Source: an uncultured Clostridia bacterium (GTDB lineage Bacteria > Bacillota > Clostridia > Oscillospirales > Oscillospiraceae). Taken from it: 26,286 nucleotides of DNA. Below, one piece after another: positions 7,758-14,337 of the stretch; the stretch's first letter is position 1; each line of letters starts with the position of its first letter. Position numbers and translations under genes: made by a program. The stretch is from assembly GCA_947383645.1 (NCBI GenBank), contig CANDEH010000027.1, positions 1 to 26,286 of the forward strand, read 5' to 3'. The notes beneath the pieces are model-generated. The model saw only the letters and a program-made list of their open reading frames with translations. It was not told where the DNA came from and made no database searches.

Positions 7758-7786
7758 GTGCAAAAGCGGCAGTTTTGTGCTATCAT
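7758..7786 (+). promoter_or_regulatory. Candidate promoter of XRE membrane regulator
   Basis: GTGCAA (7758-7763) and TATCAT (7781-7786) are 17 bases apart, with a TG one base before the -10 (extended -10). This leaves a leader of about 110 bases before the gene. Confidence 0.45.
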
Positions 7787-7905
7787 ACGGCTGTGCAACC
7801 GCAACTTTACATCCGGATACGCAAACGCAACACAAAATCGGTGGTATGGCGGAGGCGGCGGGGCTATGATGGGGGCATCTCAAAGCCATCAAGGAGGATA
7901 TCACC

Positions 7906-8802
7906 ATGGCATTTTCTGATAATCTGCAATTCCTGCGCAGCGAGGCGGGAACCACGCAGGAGCAGCTGGCGGAGCAGCTGGACGTATCCCGCCAGTCTGT
8001 AAGCAAGTGGGAGAGCGGCCAGAGCTTCCCGGAGATGGAGACCCTGCTGCGCCTGTGCGAGCTGTACGGCGTCAGTCTGGACATCCTGCTCCGGGGCAGC
8101 GTGGAGGAGAGCCGGGTAAAGGACACCGCCCGGTACGACCACTTTATGAATCTGTTCTCCTGGTGCGTCGCCCTGTCCGTGGGCGGCATCCTGCTGACGG
8201 TTGCCCTGATGGGGGTATTGGAGACCTTCGGAGTGCCGGAGCCCCTCTGCGGAGCGCTGTTTCTGCTGGCGGTCACGGCGGCGGCGGTGGTCATAATCTC
8301 CATCGGCATTCAGCACGACAACTTCTGCCGGAAGTATCCCGTCATCGCCGACTTCTATACGGCCGAGGAGCGGGAGGCCTTCCAGCGAAAATTCGTGTGG
8401 CTCGTCGCCGGAAGTGTGGGGGCCATTCTCTTCGCCGTGACACTGCTGGTGCTCTTTTCGGATACCGTGGAACAGTCGGCGGACAGCGAAAACCTGTTCA
8501 TGTCCGGCTTCATGGCCATCATCGCCGCCGCAGTCACCGCCTTCATCTATGCCGGCATACAGTCCGATAAATATAATGTGGCCAAATACAACCGGGAGAA
8601 CAACCCCACCCCGACGGCCCGGGCCCGAAAGAATCTCATCGGCACTATCTGTGGGGTACTGATGCTTTTGGCCGCCGCGGTATATGTGGGGCTGGGTCTG
8701 GCCCTGGACCTGTGGCGGCGCGCCTGGTGGGTCTTTGCTGTGGCGGGGATTCTGTGCGGCGTGGTGAGCGTGGCGCTGGACCCGCACAAGGGGGAGGATT
8801 GA
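7906..8802 (+). CDS. XRE-family transcription regulator with transmembrane C-terminal half
   Basis: A 298-residue protein. The N-terminal XRE/HTH_3 domain (about residues 5-62) contains TQEQLAEQLDVSRQSVSKWE, a classic helix-turn-helix with the SRQSVSKWE recognition helix. A linker (about 65-80) leads to a membrane part with several hydrophobic helices, around residues 84-108, 113-136, 160-184, 196-214, 245-265 and 268-290. Such one-piece membrane regulators are common in Firmicutes and may sense envelope stress or membrane-active compounds while binding DNA, which is family-level inference. The ATG at 7906 has AAGGAGG at ideal spacing. No target gene adjoins downstream on the same strand. A hairpin terminator follows at 8899. 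The divergently transcribed SLH-hydrolase gene is the nearest possible target. Confidence 0.88.
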   Translation: MAFSDNLQFLRSEAGTTQEQLAEQLDVSRQSVSKWESGQSFPEMETLLRLCELYGVSLDILLRGSVEESRVKDTARYDHFMNLFSWCVALSVGGILLTVALMGVLETFGVPEPLCGALFLLAVTAAAVVIISIGIQHDNFCRKYPVIADFYTAEEREAFQRKFVWLVAGSVGAILFAVTLLVLFSDTVEQSADSENLFMSGFMAIIAAAVTAFIYAGIQSDKYNVAKYNRENNPTPTARARKNLIGTICGVLMLLAAAVYVGLGLALDLWRRAWWVFAVAGILCGVVSVALDPHKGED

Positions 8803-8898
8803 GGCCGCCGCGCATAAACCGCGGCACAGGCAATCAAGCGGCGATACCGTCGGTTGACAGCCGTCTGTTACACCATACCCGAATCCAGTTTTTTCCTG

Positions 8899-8950
8899 AG
8901 GACAGGGATATGGAATGTATTTGTTCCCATACCCCTGTCCCTCTTTTTCC
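8899..8950 (+). terminator. Hairpin terminator downstream of XRE gene
   Basis: Arms at 8899-8913 and 8926-8942 pair through GGACAGGG / CCCTGTCC and further bases with one mismatch, and CTTTTT follows. It lies about 97 bases after the XRE stop. Confidence 0.65.
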
Positions 8951-8998
8951 GAATTAGCAAGAAGTTCCAGATCCCCCACAGAAGAGGAATCTCAGGCC

Positions 8999-9290
8999 AT
9001 GAAGAAAACGCTCATGAGAGAAGCAGCTGCCGGTCATATAGGTCATATAGGAACACAATCAGTTGGACCACATTTCCCTGAATGCACTACCGGCAGAGGA
9101 CGGGGCGCCGGAAATCACGGAGGACCTGGCCGGATACCAGTTGACCAGAGCGGAACTCTTCAGACTGTCAAAAAAGACAGCAGAGCAGAATGGCGGTAAG
9201 GAGGATAATGTGAAAGGAACCCATGAGGGGTTCCTTTCGCGTGCAATCACCCGCCCGTATATTTTTTCAGTCTACGAAACGCGGCATTGA
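8999..9290 (+). pseudogene. Possible decayed small ORF with frame change
   Basis: An ATG at 8999 preceded by GAAGAGGA opens a short frame (MKKTLMREAAAGHIGHIG). A different frame, open from 9051, continues with protein-like sequence (ISLNALPAEDGAPEITEDL) and runs into the dispersed repeat. Joining the two needs a frame change near the tandem GTCATATAG GTCATATAG (about 9033-9050). The 3' end is contributed by the repeat, so this could be a small gene broken by insertion. It may equally be chance; no family is recognised. Confidence 0.25.
9158..9259. repeat. Dispersed structured repeat, left-half copy
   Basis: Matches 14541-14643 with high identity, including the block GGCGGTAAGGAGGATARTG and a perfect 11-bp hairpin GAAAGGAACCC / GGGTTCCTTTC (loop ATGAG here, AAGAG in the other copy). 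The right half of the element, present at 1-138 and 14650-14785, is missing here, so this is a truncated copy. Confidence 0.8.
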
Positions 9291-9390
9291 AAGCTCTCCC
9301 ACTTCTTCTTTCGCGCTTTCGGGGCCGTCTCTCAGAAAAGCGTGCAACACCTGCTGTCTTTTTCGCGCTTTCTTCGCGTTTTTACCGCTA

Positions 9391-9948
9391 TTATTCCCCG
9401 TTTTCACCGGTTTTTTCCGCCGCAATTTCGTCAATTATACTCCTGATAACAGACACCTGTTCCTCGGTGAGGGACACCTGCCCCCCGTCGTGGCGGGCGT
9501 AGGCTTCGGTGAGATTGATGCCATAGGGGGTGTCACTGAACTCCGTAGTCACCTCGTACTCCGGCAGACACCGGCAGATATCGCCGCTGTAATCCAGGAA
9601 CAGCAGCAGGTCCGTCAGCTCCACCGAGGGGCTGCCCCAGAAGGACTTCTCCCACTCGCTCTCCCCCTCCGGCGGGCCGGCAACGCCGCCGGTACAGCGG
9701 ATGGTCGTTATCGTATTGCCGCAGTAGTAGTTGGTCTCATGTGGTACCACGTTATCTGCCTCAGCCGGGGCGTGGATGTCCTCCCCCTCTTCCGGAGGGA
9801 CCGGGGTATCGGGGAGCTGGGGGTTCTCCGGTGCGGCGGCGCCCAGGGCCGCCGGGTCGCCCCCGGCCGTTCCGTCCCCCTCCGGCGCGGCGCAGGAGAG
9901 CAGGGGGCAGGAGAGCAGCAGGGACAGCAGCAGAGCCGTCAGTTTCAT
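9391..9948 (-). CDS. Putative lipoprotein of unknown function
   Basis: A 185-residue predicted lipoprotein with a hydrophobic signal peptide and lipobox LLSC at Cys19. An acidic, Pro/Ala/Gly-rich linker spans about residues 20-70. The remaining part (about 72-180) is a small domain with NYYCGNTITTIRCTGG, WGSPSVELTDLLLFLDY and an acidic C-terminal helix. I do not recognise the family. AGGAGG upstream of the ATG at 9948 supports the start. It appears monocistronic. An inverted repeat AGCTTTTC / GAAAAGCT (9970-9977 and 9991-9998) lies in its leader or control region. Export and membrane attachment are supported; function is not. Confidence 0.8.
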   Translation of the reverse strand: MKLTALLLSLLLSCPLLSCAAPEGDGTAGGDPAALGAAAPENPQLPDTPVPPEEGEDIHAPAEADNVVPHETNYYCGNTITTIRCTGGVAGPPEGESEWEKSFWGSPSVELTDLLLFLDYSGDICRCLPEYEVTTEFSDTPYGINLTEAYARHDGGQVSLTEEQVSVIRSIIDEIAAEKTGENGE

Positions 9949-9969
9949 AAAAAATTCCTCCTTTTCGCG

Positions 9970-9998
9970 AGCTTTTCACCCATATAGACGGAAAAGCT
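9970..9998 (-). promoter_or_regulatory. Inverted repeat upstream of lipoprotein gene
   Basis: A perfect 8-bp inverted repeat AGCTTTTC ... GAAAAGCT with a 13-base AT-rich spacer lies 21 bases upstream of the start codon. It could be an operator or a leader hairpin. No convincing -35/-10 pair was found around it. Confidence 0.35.
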
Positions 9999-10013
9999 CC
10001 CCGCCGGTTGCAA

Positions 10014-10138
10014 GGTCATCAAGTTAAGGTCATTTCCCAATTATGGCCTATCAAAAAGTTCGGCCATTTGGACGAAATAGTTGGTAATCTGGACCTTTTT
10101 GCAGACCATTTGGGGACACTTGGGCTTAACTTAATGAC
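10014..10138. repeat. Short element bounded by GTCATYAAGTTAAG inverted repeats
   Basis: GTCATCAAGTTAAG near the left end and the inverted GTCATTAAGTTAAG near the right end enclose about 125 bases of AT-richer DNA. The interior repeats words such as CATTTGGAC, ATCTGGAC and CATTTGGGG. It looks like a MITE or insertion-sequence remnant. No transposase is present and no target duplication was identified. Confidence 0.5.
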
Positions 10139-10182
10139 ACTGCCGCCGGCTGCCACTTTTCTCACCTATTTTAAAGGAGGAA

Positions 10183-10324
10183 TGATTCCATCGGCAAGAG
10201 CAATTCGCAAGAGATTTTTTGCCACAACAAGGTTCGATTTCGCAGAAATAGTGGCGTTTATTTCAAGAAATCGCAACAAAGCTGTGGCAAAGAATCCGCG
10301 AAGCGCCGCAGGCGTATGGAATCA
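10183..10324. repeat. 142-base long imperfect palindrome
   Basis: The ends are a perfect inverted TGATTCCAT / ATGGAATCA. Reading inward, both arms share TTYTTTGCCACARC and then a GATTTC...GAAATA block, so most of the element folds back on itself around position 10253. The right arm touches the stop codon of the MATE gene at 10333. It could be a hairpin MITE, a REP-like sequence or a structured terminator. Confidence 0.6.
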
Positions 10325-10331
10325 GCGCTTC
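10300..10331 (-). terminator. Weak hairpin after first MATE gene
   Basis: GAAGCGC and GCGCTTC (10300-10306 and 10325-10331) form a 7-bp stem just past the stop codon and lie in the right arm of the long palindrome. Only a short T-rich tract follows on the minus strand. Confidence 0.35.
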
Positions 10332-10332
10332 C

Positions 10333-11667
10333 TTATAGATAGTGATACACCTTCCGCTTCCCCAGGAGGAACCCCCCGGTCACCAGCAGGGCCAGGGTCT
10401 CCGCGGCAACAATGGACAGCCAAACCCCGTCCAATTCCAGGAAAATGGGCAGAATCCAAACCGCCGCCACCTGAAACACCAGGGTCCGCAGGAAGGAGAT
10501 GGCCGCGGACACCGCCCCGTCGTTCAGCGCGGTGAAGAAGGCGCTTCCAAAGATGTTGAACCCGGCCATCAGGAAGGACAGGGCGTAGAGCCGGAAACCG
10601 TGAACCGTCATGGCGTACAGGGCCTCATCATAGCCCACGAAGACGCTGGAGAGCGGGCCAGCCAGGAGCTCCGCCAGCACCGTCATCGCCACGCCGGAGA
10701 CAGCTATAATCACGATGCTCTTCCCAAACAGATTTTTCACCTCGTCCCAGTTCCCCGCGCCGTAATGGAAGCTCACAATAGGGGCGCTGCCGATGGCGTA
10801 GCCGATAAAGATGGCCAAAAAGACGAAGTTTACATACATGAGCACCCCGTAGGCCGCCACGCCGTCGGCCCCGGCCACGGCGATCAGCTGGAGGTTATAG
10901 AGCATATTCACCAGGGAGATAGACATATTGCTCATGAGTTCCGAGGATCCGTTGGTACAGGTCTGCCACAGGGCCCTGCCGTCAAATCTCGCCCGGACCA
11001 GGCGCAGGGGGCTGTCGTTCTTCGGGTGGAGGAAGTAGATGAGCGGCACCAGGCCCCCCGCCACCTGGGACAGGGCCGAGGCGACGGCCGCCCCGGCCAG
11101 ACCCCAGCGGAACACCGCCACCATCAGCGCGTCCAAAATAATGTTCGTCACCCCCGCTCCCACGGTGACCGCCAGGCCCAGATGGGGCCGCTCGGCGGTA
11201 ATCAGGAAGCTCTGAAACACATTTTGCAGCATAAAAGCCGTGAGGGACAGCAGAAGAATGCGGCCGTAGAGGACGCAATCAGTCAGGATCTCCCCCTCAG
11301 CTCCCATCAGCACCGCCACCGGCTCAATAAAAATAAGCCCCAGCACCGTGAGGGCCAGGCCGGCGGCGATGGTCACATAGATCAACAGGGAGAAGATGCG
11401 GTTGGCCTTCTCCGGCTCCCCCTCCCCCAGGGTCTTGGACACCAGGGCGCTGCCGCCGGTACCGATCATGAAGCCCAGGGTGCCCAGGATGCCCAAAAGC
11501 GGGTAAATCAGGTTCAGAGCGGTGAAGGGGGCTTTTCCCACGAAGTTGGAGACGAAAAGGCCGTCCACCACGCTGTAGATGGAGGTGAAAATCATCATCA
11601 CCACCGAGGGCAGCACAAAGCGCAGCAGCCGGGGGTAGGTGAAGTGGCTGGACAGATGGATATTCAC
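10333..11667 (-). CDS. MATE-family efflux transporter
   Basis: A 444-residue integral membrane protein of the multidrug and toxic compound extrusion family, which exports organic cations or drugs using Na+ or H+ gradients. Length and hydrophobicity fit the usual 12 helices. The N-terminus (RLLRFVLPSVVMMIFTSIYSVVDGLFVSNFVG) and the repeated half (SNMSISLVNMLYNLQLIAVAGADGVAAYGVLMYVNF) show the family's internal two-fold pattern. The start at 11667 overlaps the stop of the upstream MarR gene by 4 bases (ATGA), and GAAAGGAG precedes it, so the pair forms an operon with coupled translation. The substrate cannot be told from sequence. Regulation by its partner MarR protein is the natural inference. 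Confidence 0.95.
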   Translation of the reverse strand: MNIHLSSHFTYPRLLRFVLPSVVMMIFTSIYSVVDGLFVSNFVGKAPFTALNLIYPLLGILGTLGFMIGTGGSALVSKTLGEGEPEKANRIFSLLIYVTIAAGLALTVLGLIFIEPVAVLMGAEGEILTDCVLYGRILLLSLTAFMLQNVFQSFLITAERPHLGLAVTVGAGVTNIILDALMVAVFRWGLAGAAVASALSQVAGGLVPLIYFLHPKNDSPLRLVRARFDGRALWQTCTNGSSELMSNMSISLVNMLYNLQLIAVAGADGVAAYGVLMYVNFVFLAIFIGYAIGSAPIVSFHYGAGNWDEVKNLFGKSIVIIAVSGVAMTVLAELLAGPLSSVFVGYDEALYAMTVHGFRLYALSFLMAGFNIFGSAFFTALNDGAVSAAISFLRTLVFQVAAVWILPIFLELDGVWLSIVAAETLALLVTGGFLLGKRKVYHYL

Positions 11668-12140
11668 AAAGGTTTCTCCTTTCTTTTCCCTTTCGAATGG
11701 CGCAGTGACTCCGTCTCACGGAGGAGACAGCGCACGTACTTCTCCGTCAGGCGCAGCAGCGCCTCCTGCTCCTCGGCGGTGAGGGCGGCAAAGGTACGCA
11801 GCTCCGCCTCCGCCACAGGGCGGATCCGCTCCTCCATCAGCGCCCGGCCCGCCTCAGTCAGGTAGAGGTGCATGTCCCTCCCCTTCCCCGGCTCCATGCG
11901 CAGGTAGCCCTGGACGCAGAGCCTCTGCACCGAGGAGTGGATGGTCTGCTTGCTGGTGTAGGACCGCTGGCAGATGTCCCGCTGGAGGCAGCCGTCCCCC
12001 AGGGTGTAGATGGTGCAAAACACGTTCAGCGCACTGTCCGACAGGCCCAGCCCCACCGCCAGGTCGTGGTAGAGGTCATCCATCTCCTTATAGAGCCGGT
12101 CAAACCGCTGCTGGGCCTGATAGAACTCCGCTCTCTCCAT
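11664..12140 (-). CDS. MarR-family transcription regulator (module 1)
   Basis: A 158-residue winged-helix regulator. The middle region (CLQRDICQRSYTSKQTIHSSVQRLCVQGYLRM) is the DNA-binding helix-turn-helix, and PGKGRDMHLYLTEAGRAL is the wing. The N- and C-terminal helices form the dimer interface. The ATG at 12140 is chosen because the two upstream in-frame ATGs (12191, 12173) lie within the promoter and before the expected transcription start. A G-rich ribosome site precedes it. It forms an operon with the MATE exporter by a 4-base overlap. MarR proteins usually repress their own operon and release on ligand binding. The direct repeats over its promoter are the likely operator. Confidence 0.92.
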   Translation of the reverse strand: MERAEFYQAQQRFDRLYKEMDDLYHDLAVGLGLSDSALNVFCTIYTLGDGCLQRDICQRSYTSKQTIHSSVQRLCVQGYLRMEPGKGRDMHLYLTEAGRALMEERIRPVAEAELRTFAALTAEEQEALLRLTEKYVRCLLRETESLRHSKGKRKEKPL

Positions 12141-12155
12141 ATTTTGCCCCCCCTT

Positions 12156-12193
12156 GTCTGATTTCGTACTCATATTATAGTCCGATTTCATAC
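12156..12193 (-). promoter_or_regulatory. Candidate operator of MarR module 1 (direct repeat)
   Basis: GTCTGATTTCGTAC (12156-12169) and GTCCGATTTCATAC (12180-12193) are direct repeats 24 bases apart, with 12 of 14 bases equal. One copy lies in the -35/-10 spacer and the other at the expected start site, so a bound regulator would block transcription. Confidence 0.6.
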
Positions 12194-12202
12194 TTGTGTC
12201 AA
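12174..12202 (-). promoter_or_regulatory. Promoter of MarR-MATE module 1
   Basis: Consensus -35 TTGACA (12197-12202) and -10 TATAAT (12174-12179) with exactly 17 bases between them on the minus strand. Confidence 0.88.
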
Positions 12203-12255
12203 GTCCTTTTTACGGCGGGAAATTGTGAACAGGGTGTAAAAAAATGGAGCGGGGC

Positions 12256-12283
12256 TTGACAAACTCCCCAGAACAGGTATAAT
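12256..12283 (+). promoter_or_regulatory. Promoter of MarR-MATE module 2
   Basis: Consensus -35 TTGACA (12256-12261) and -10 TATAAT (12278-12283) with a 16-base spacer on the plus strand. It diverges from the module 1 promoter about 53 bases away. Confidence 0.85.
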
Positions 12284-12300
12284 CAGTTCTGTTTAGAACT
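12269..12300 (+). promoter_or_regulatory. Candidate operator of MarR module 2 (palindromes)
   Basis: AGTTCT-GTTT-AGAACT (12285-12300) is a perfect palindrome at the expected start site. CAGAAC (12269-12274) with GTTCTG (12286-12291) forms a second inverted pair around the -10. The half-site AGAAC thus occurs three times over the promoter. The sequence is unlike the module 1 operator. Confidence 0.6.
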
Positions 12301-12336
12301 AATTTGCCCGCCGCTGCGGGGGGGGAGGGTCTGCCT

Positions 12337-12795
12337 ATGGAGGGTGTTGCGGAGTTTCTTTCCGGGTTTCGCCGGGCCATCAAGGGCTACGACCGGTGTC
12401 TGGAGGACATCCGGGGGCGGTACGGCCTGAGCCAGACGGAGGTGACGGTAATCAGCTTCCTCCACAATAACCCGGGCCGGGACACCGCCCGGGACATTGT
12501 GGAGCTGCGGATGCTCCAGAAGGGCAACGTGTCCGCCGCCGTGGACTCCCTCATCGCCAAGGGCCTCCTCACACGGACCCAGGACCGGGCCGACCGGCGG
12601 CGCCAGCGCCTGCGCCTGCTGGAGAGCGCCGCCCCCATTGTGGCGGAGATCGAGGGGGTGAAGGAGCGGTTCTACCGGCGGCTCTTTGACGGCTTCACCG
12701 AGGAGGAGCTCCGCCAGTACGCCGCCATGAGCCGGAGATTGCAGGAGAATTTGTCCCGGAATGGGGCTGTTGATAAAGTCGCGCCGGATGGATGA
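12337..12795 (+). CDS. MarR-family transcription regulator (module 2)
   Basis: A 152-residue winged-helix protein. The helix-turn-helix lies around residues 45-80 (RDIVELRMLQKGNVSAAVDS, then LIAKGLLTR), and the wing carries the typical DRADRRRQRLRL motif with its conserved Asp and Arg. The ATG at 12337 is preferred to an in-frame start at 12304 because a GGGGGAGGG site is well placed. The last ten or so residues (NGAVDKVAPDG) are encoded inside a MITE-like element that starts at 12762, so the original C-terminus may have been replaced. It is followed by the second MATE gene. Autoregulation through the palindromes at its promoter is likely. It is clearly distinct from the module 1 regulator in sequence. 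Confidence 0.92.
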   Translation: MEGVAEFLSGFRRAIKGYDRCLEDIRGRYGLSQTEVTVISFLHNNPGRDTARDIVELRMLQKGNVSAAVDSLIAKGLLTRTQDRADRRRQRLRLLESAAPIVAEIEGVKERFYRRLFDGFTEEELRQYAAMSRRLQENLSRNGAVDKVAPDG

Positions 12796-12923
12796 CGCAG
12801 GAGATTTTTCGTCAGTTTCCTGAAAAACCGCAGGGAATACTCTGTGTATGCCCGAGGATTTTGAAGCAAATTAGGGAAAATATCCCAGTCAGCCGCCGGC
12901 AGCCGGCTCTTTCAACAGCCCCA
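12762..12923. mobile_element. 162-base MITE-like element with 12-bp terminal inverted repeats
   Basis: TGGGGCTGTTGA at 12762-12773 is repeated exactly as its reverse complement at 12912-12923, and three more bases (AAG) match after a 2-base offset. The interior has no credible gene. It begins inside the 3' end of the MarR module 2 gene and ends 25 bases before the MATE start, so it contributes the stop codon of one gene and most of the spacer to the next. No obvious target duplication was seen. Similar GGGCTGTTG-type termini are known in some insertion sequences. Confidence 0.6.
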
Positions 12924-12948
12924 AAACAGGGAAAAGGAGTAGATTTTT

Positions 12949-14337
12949 TTGAACGAGAACAAGGAATTTCTGGGGACGGAGCCCATCGGTCCCCTGCTGC
13001 GGCGTCTGGCCCTGCCCACGGTGACCGCCCAGATCATCAACATGCTCTACAACTTAGTGGACCGGATCTATATCGGACACATCCCCGTGGAGGGGGCGGC
13101 GGCGCTGACGGGGGTGGGGGTGTGCATGCCCCTCATCATGCTGGTCTCCGCCTTCGCCGCCCTGGTGAGCAGCGGCGGGGCCCCCCGGTCCTCCATCTTT
13201 CTGGGGCAGAAGGACCAGGAGGCGGCGGAGCGGACGCTTGGCAACTGCTTCTCCCTCCAGGTGCTCCTCTCCCTGGTTCTGACGGCGGTGCTGCTGATCT
13301 GGAACCGGGACCTGCTGATGGCCTTCGGCGCCAGCGCGGACACCATCGAGTACGGCGTCCGCTATATGAACATCTACGCCGTGGGCACCCTCTTTGTCCA
13401 GCTGACCCTGGGGATGAACGCCTTTATCACCGCCCAGGGGTTCACCACGGTGGGGATGCTGTCGGTGCTCATCGGGGCGGTGACCAATATTGTGCTGGAC
13501 CCGGTGTTTATCTTTGTCTTCAGGATGGGGGTGCAGGGGGCGGCTCTGGCCACGATCCTCTCCCAGGCGATCTCCTGCGTGTGGGTGCTCGCCTTCCTCT
13601 TCGGAAAGAAGACCCGGCTGAAAATCCGGGCCCGGCACCTGCGGCTGCGCCCCAGCGTCATTCTGCCCAGTCTGGCGCTGGGACTGGCCATGTTCATCAT
13701 GCAGGCCAGCGAGAGCGTCATCTCCGTCTGCTTCAACGCCTCCCTCCAGAAGTACGGCGGGGACACCGCCGTGGGGGCCATGACCATCCTCACCAGCGTG
13801 ATGCAGTTCGCCATGCTGCCCCTCCAGGGCCTGGGCCAGGGGGCCCAGCCCATCATCAGCTACAACTACGGCGCCCGGAACGCCGGGCGGGTGAAGGCCG
13901 CCTTCAAGCTGCTGCTGAAGGCAAGTCTCTGCTACTCCCTGACGCTGTGGGGACTTGTGCTGCTCTTCCCCGGAACCTTTGCCGCCATCTTTACGCCCGA
14001 CCTGGCGCTGCGTACTTACGCCGCCCGGGCCCTGCGGATCTATCTGGCGGGCATGGGCATCTTCGGCATCCAGATAGCCTGTCAGATCACCTTCACCGCC
14101 ATCGGCAGCGCCAAAAACTCCATCCTGGTGGCGGTGGTGCGGAAGTTTGTGCTGCTGCTGCCGCTGATCTACCTGCTGCCGGCGCTGTTGACGGGGGACC
14201 AGACCACCGCTGTGTATATGGCGGAGCCCATCGCCGACGTGATTGCGGTGAGCTTTACGGCAATTCTGTTCTCCGTACAGTTCCGGCGGGCCATGCGCGC
14301 CATCGAGGCGCCCGCCGCCGGACCGGAGCTGACGTAG
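12949..14337 (+). CDS. MATE-family efflux transporter (second copy)
   Basis: A 462-residue MATE exporter with about 12 membrane helices. Family features include the N-terminal LRRLALPTVTAQIINMLYNL, the VDRIYIGHIP helix, GAVTNIVLDPVFIFVFRMG and the second-half QASESVISVCFNASLQKYGG. It is longer than the first MATE protein and only distantly similar to it, so it is not a recent duplicate; it resembles the group of Firmicute MATE proteins starting with a short acidic leader (NENKEFLGTEPIG). It starts with TTG at 12949, preceded by AAAAGGAG about 10 bases away; a weaker start codon may lower its output. It sits 153 bases after its MarR gene, separated by the MITE-like element. The substrate is unknown. 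Confidence 0.95.
   Translation: MNENKEFLGTEPIGPLLRRLALPTVTAQIINMLYNLVDRIYIGHIPVEGAAALTGVGVCMPLIMLVSAFAALVSSGGAPRSSIFLGQKDQEAAERTLGNCFSLQVLLSLVLTAVLLIWNRDLLMAFGASADTIEYGVRYMNIYAVGTLFVQLTLGMNAFITAQGFTTVGMLSVLIGAVTNIVLDPVFIFVFRMGVQGAALATILSQAISCVWVLAFLFGKKTRLKIRARHLRLRPSVILPSLALGLAMFIMQASESVISVCFNASLQKYGGDTAVGAMTILTSVMQFAMLPLQGLGQGAQPIISYNYGARNAGRVKAAFKLLLKASLCYSLTLWGLVLLFPGTFAAIFTPDLALRTYAARALRIYLAGMGIFGIQIACQITFTAIGSAKNSILVAVVRKFVLLLPLIYLLPALLTGDQTTAVYMAEPIADVIAVSFTAILFSVQFRRAMRAIEAPAAGPELT

Larger units (their letters stand above)
7570..7905. other. Divergent intergenic region between SLH-hydrolase and XRE genes
   Basis: This 336-base gap holds the divergent control signals: the minus-strand promoter at 7653-7681 and a plus-strand candidate at 7758-7786. 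The rest is GC-rich with short repeated CAACCGCAAC/CAAACGCAAC words around 7796-7832. No credible gene was seen. Confidence 0.7.
8803..9390. other. 588-base region without a clear intact gene
   Basis: Contains, in order, a terminator (8899-8950), a short decayed ORF (8999-9290) and one half-copy of the dispersed repeat (9158-9259). A T-rich pyrimidine tract (about 9290-9400) leads into the 3' end of the lipoprotein gene. Base composition is lower in GC than the neighbouring genes. Confidence 0.6.
9949..10332. other. 384-base gap between lipoprotein and MATE genes
   Basis: Holds the lipoprotein upstream repeat (9970-9998), an element bounded by GTCATYAAGTTAAG inverted repeats (10014-10138) and a long imperfect palindrome (10183-10324). 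The AT content is clearly higher than in flanking genes. An ORF crossing it looks spurious. Confidence 0.65.

Noticed and set aside
8854..8882. TTGACA at 8854-8859 as a promoter
   Set aside because: No acceptable -10 at 16-18 bases (ACCCGA/TACCCG).
10008..10535. 175-residue plus-strand ORF
   Set aside because: Crosses two repeat elements and then runs antisense to the MATE gene; no family features.
12141..12191. Upstream starts for MarR module 1
   Set aside because: Both ATGs lie in the promoter/operator, before the expected transcription start.
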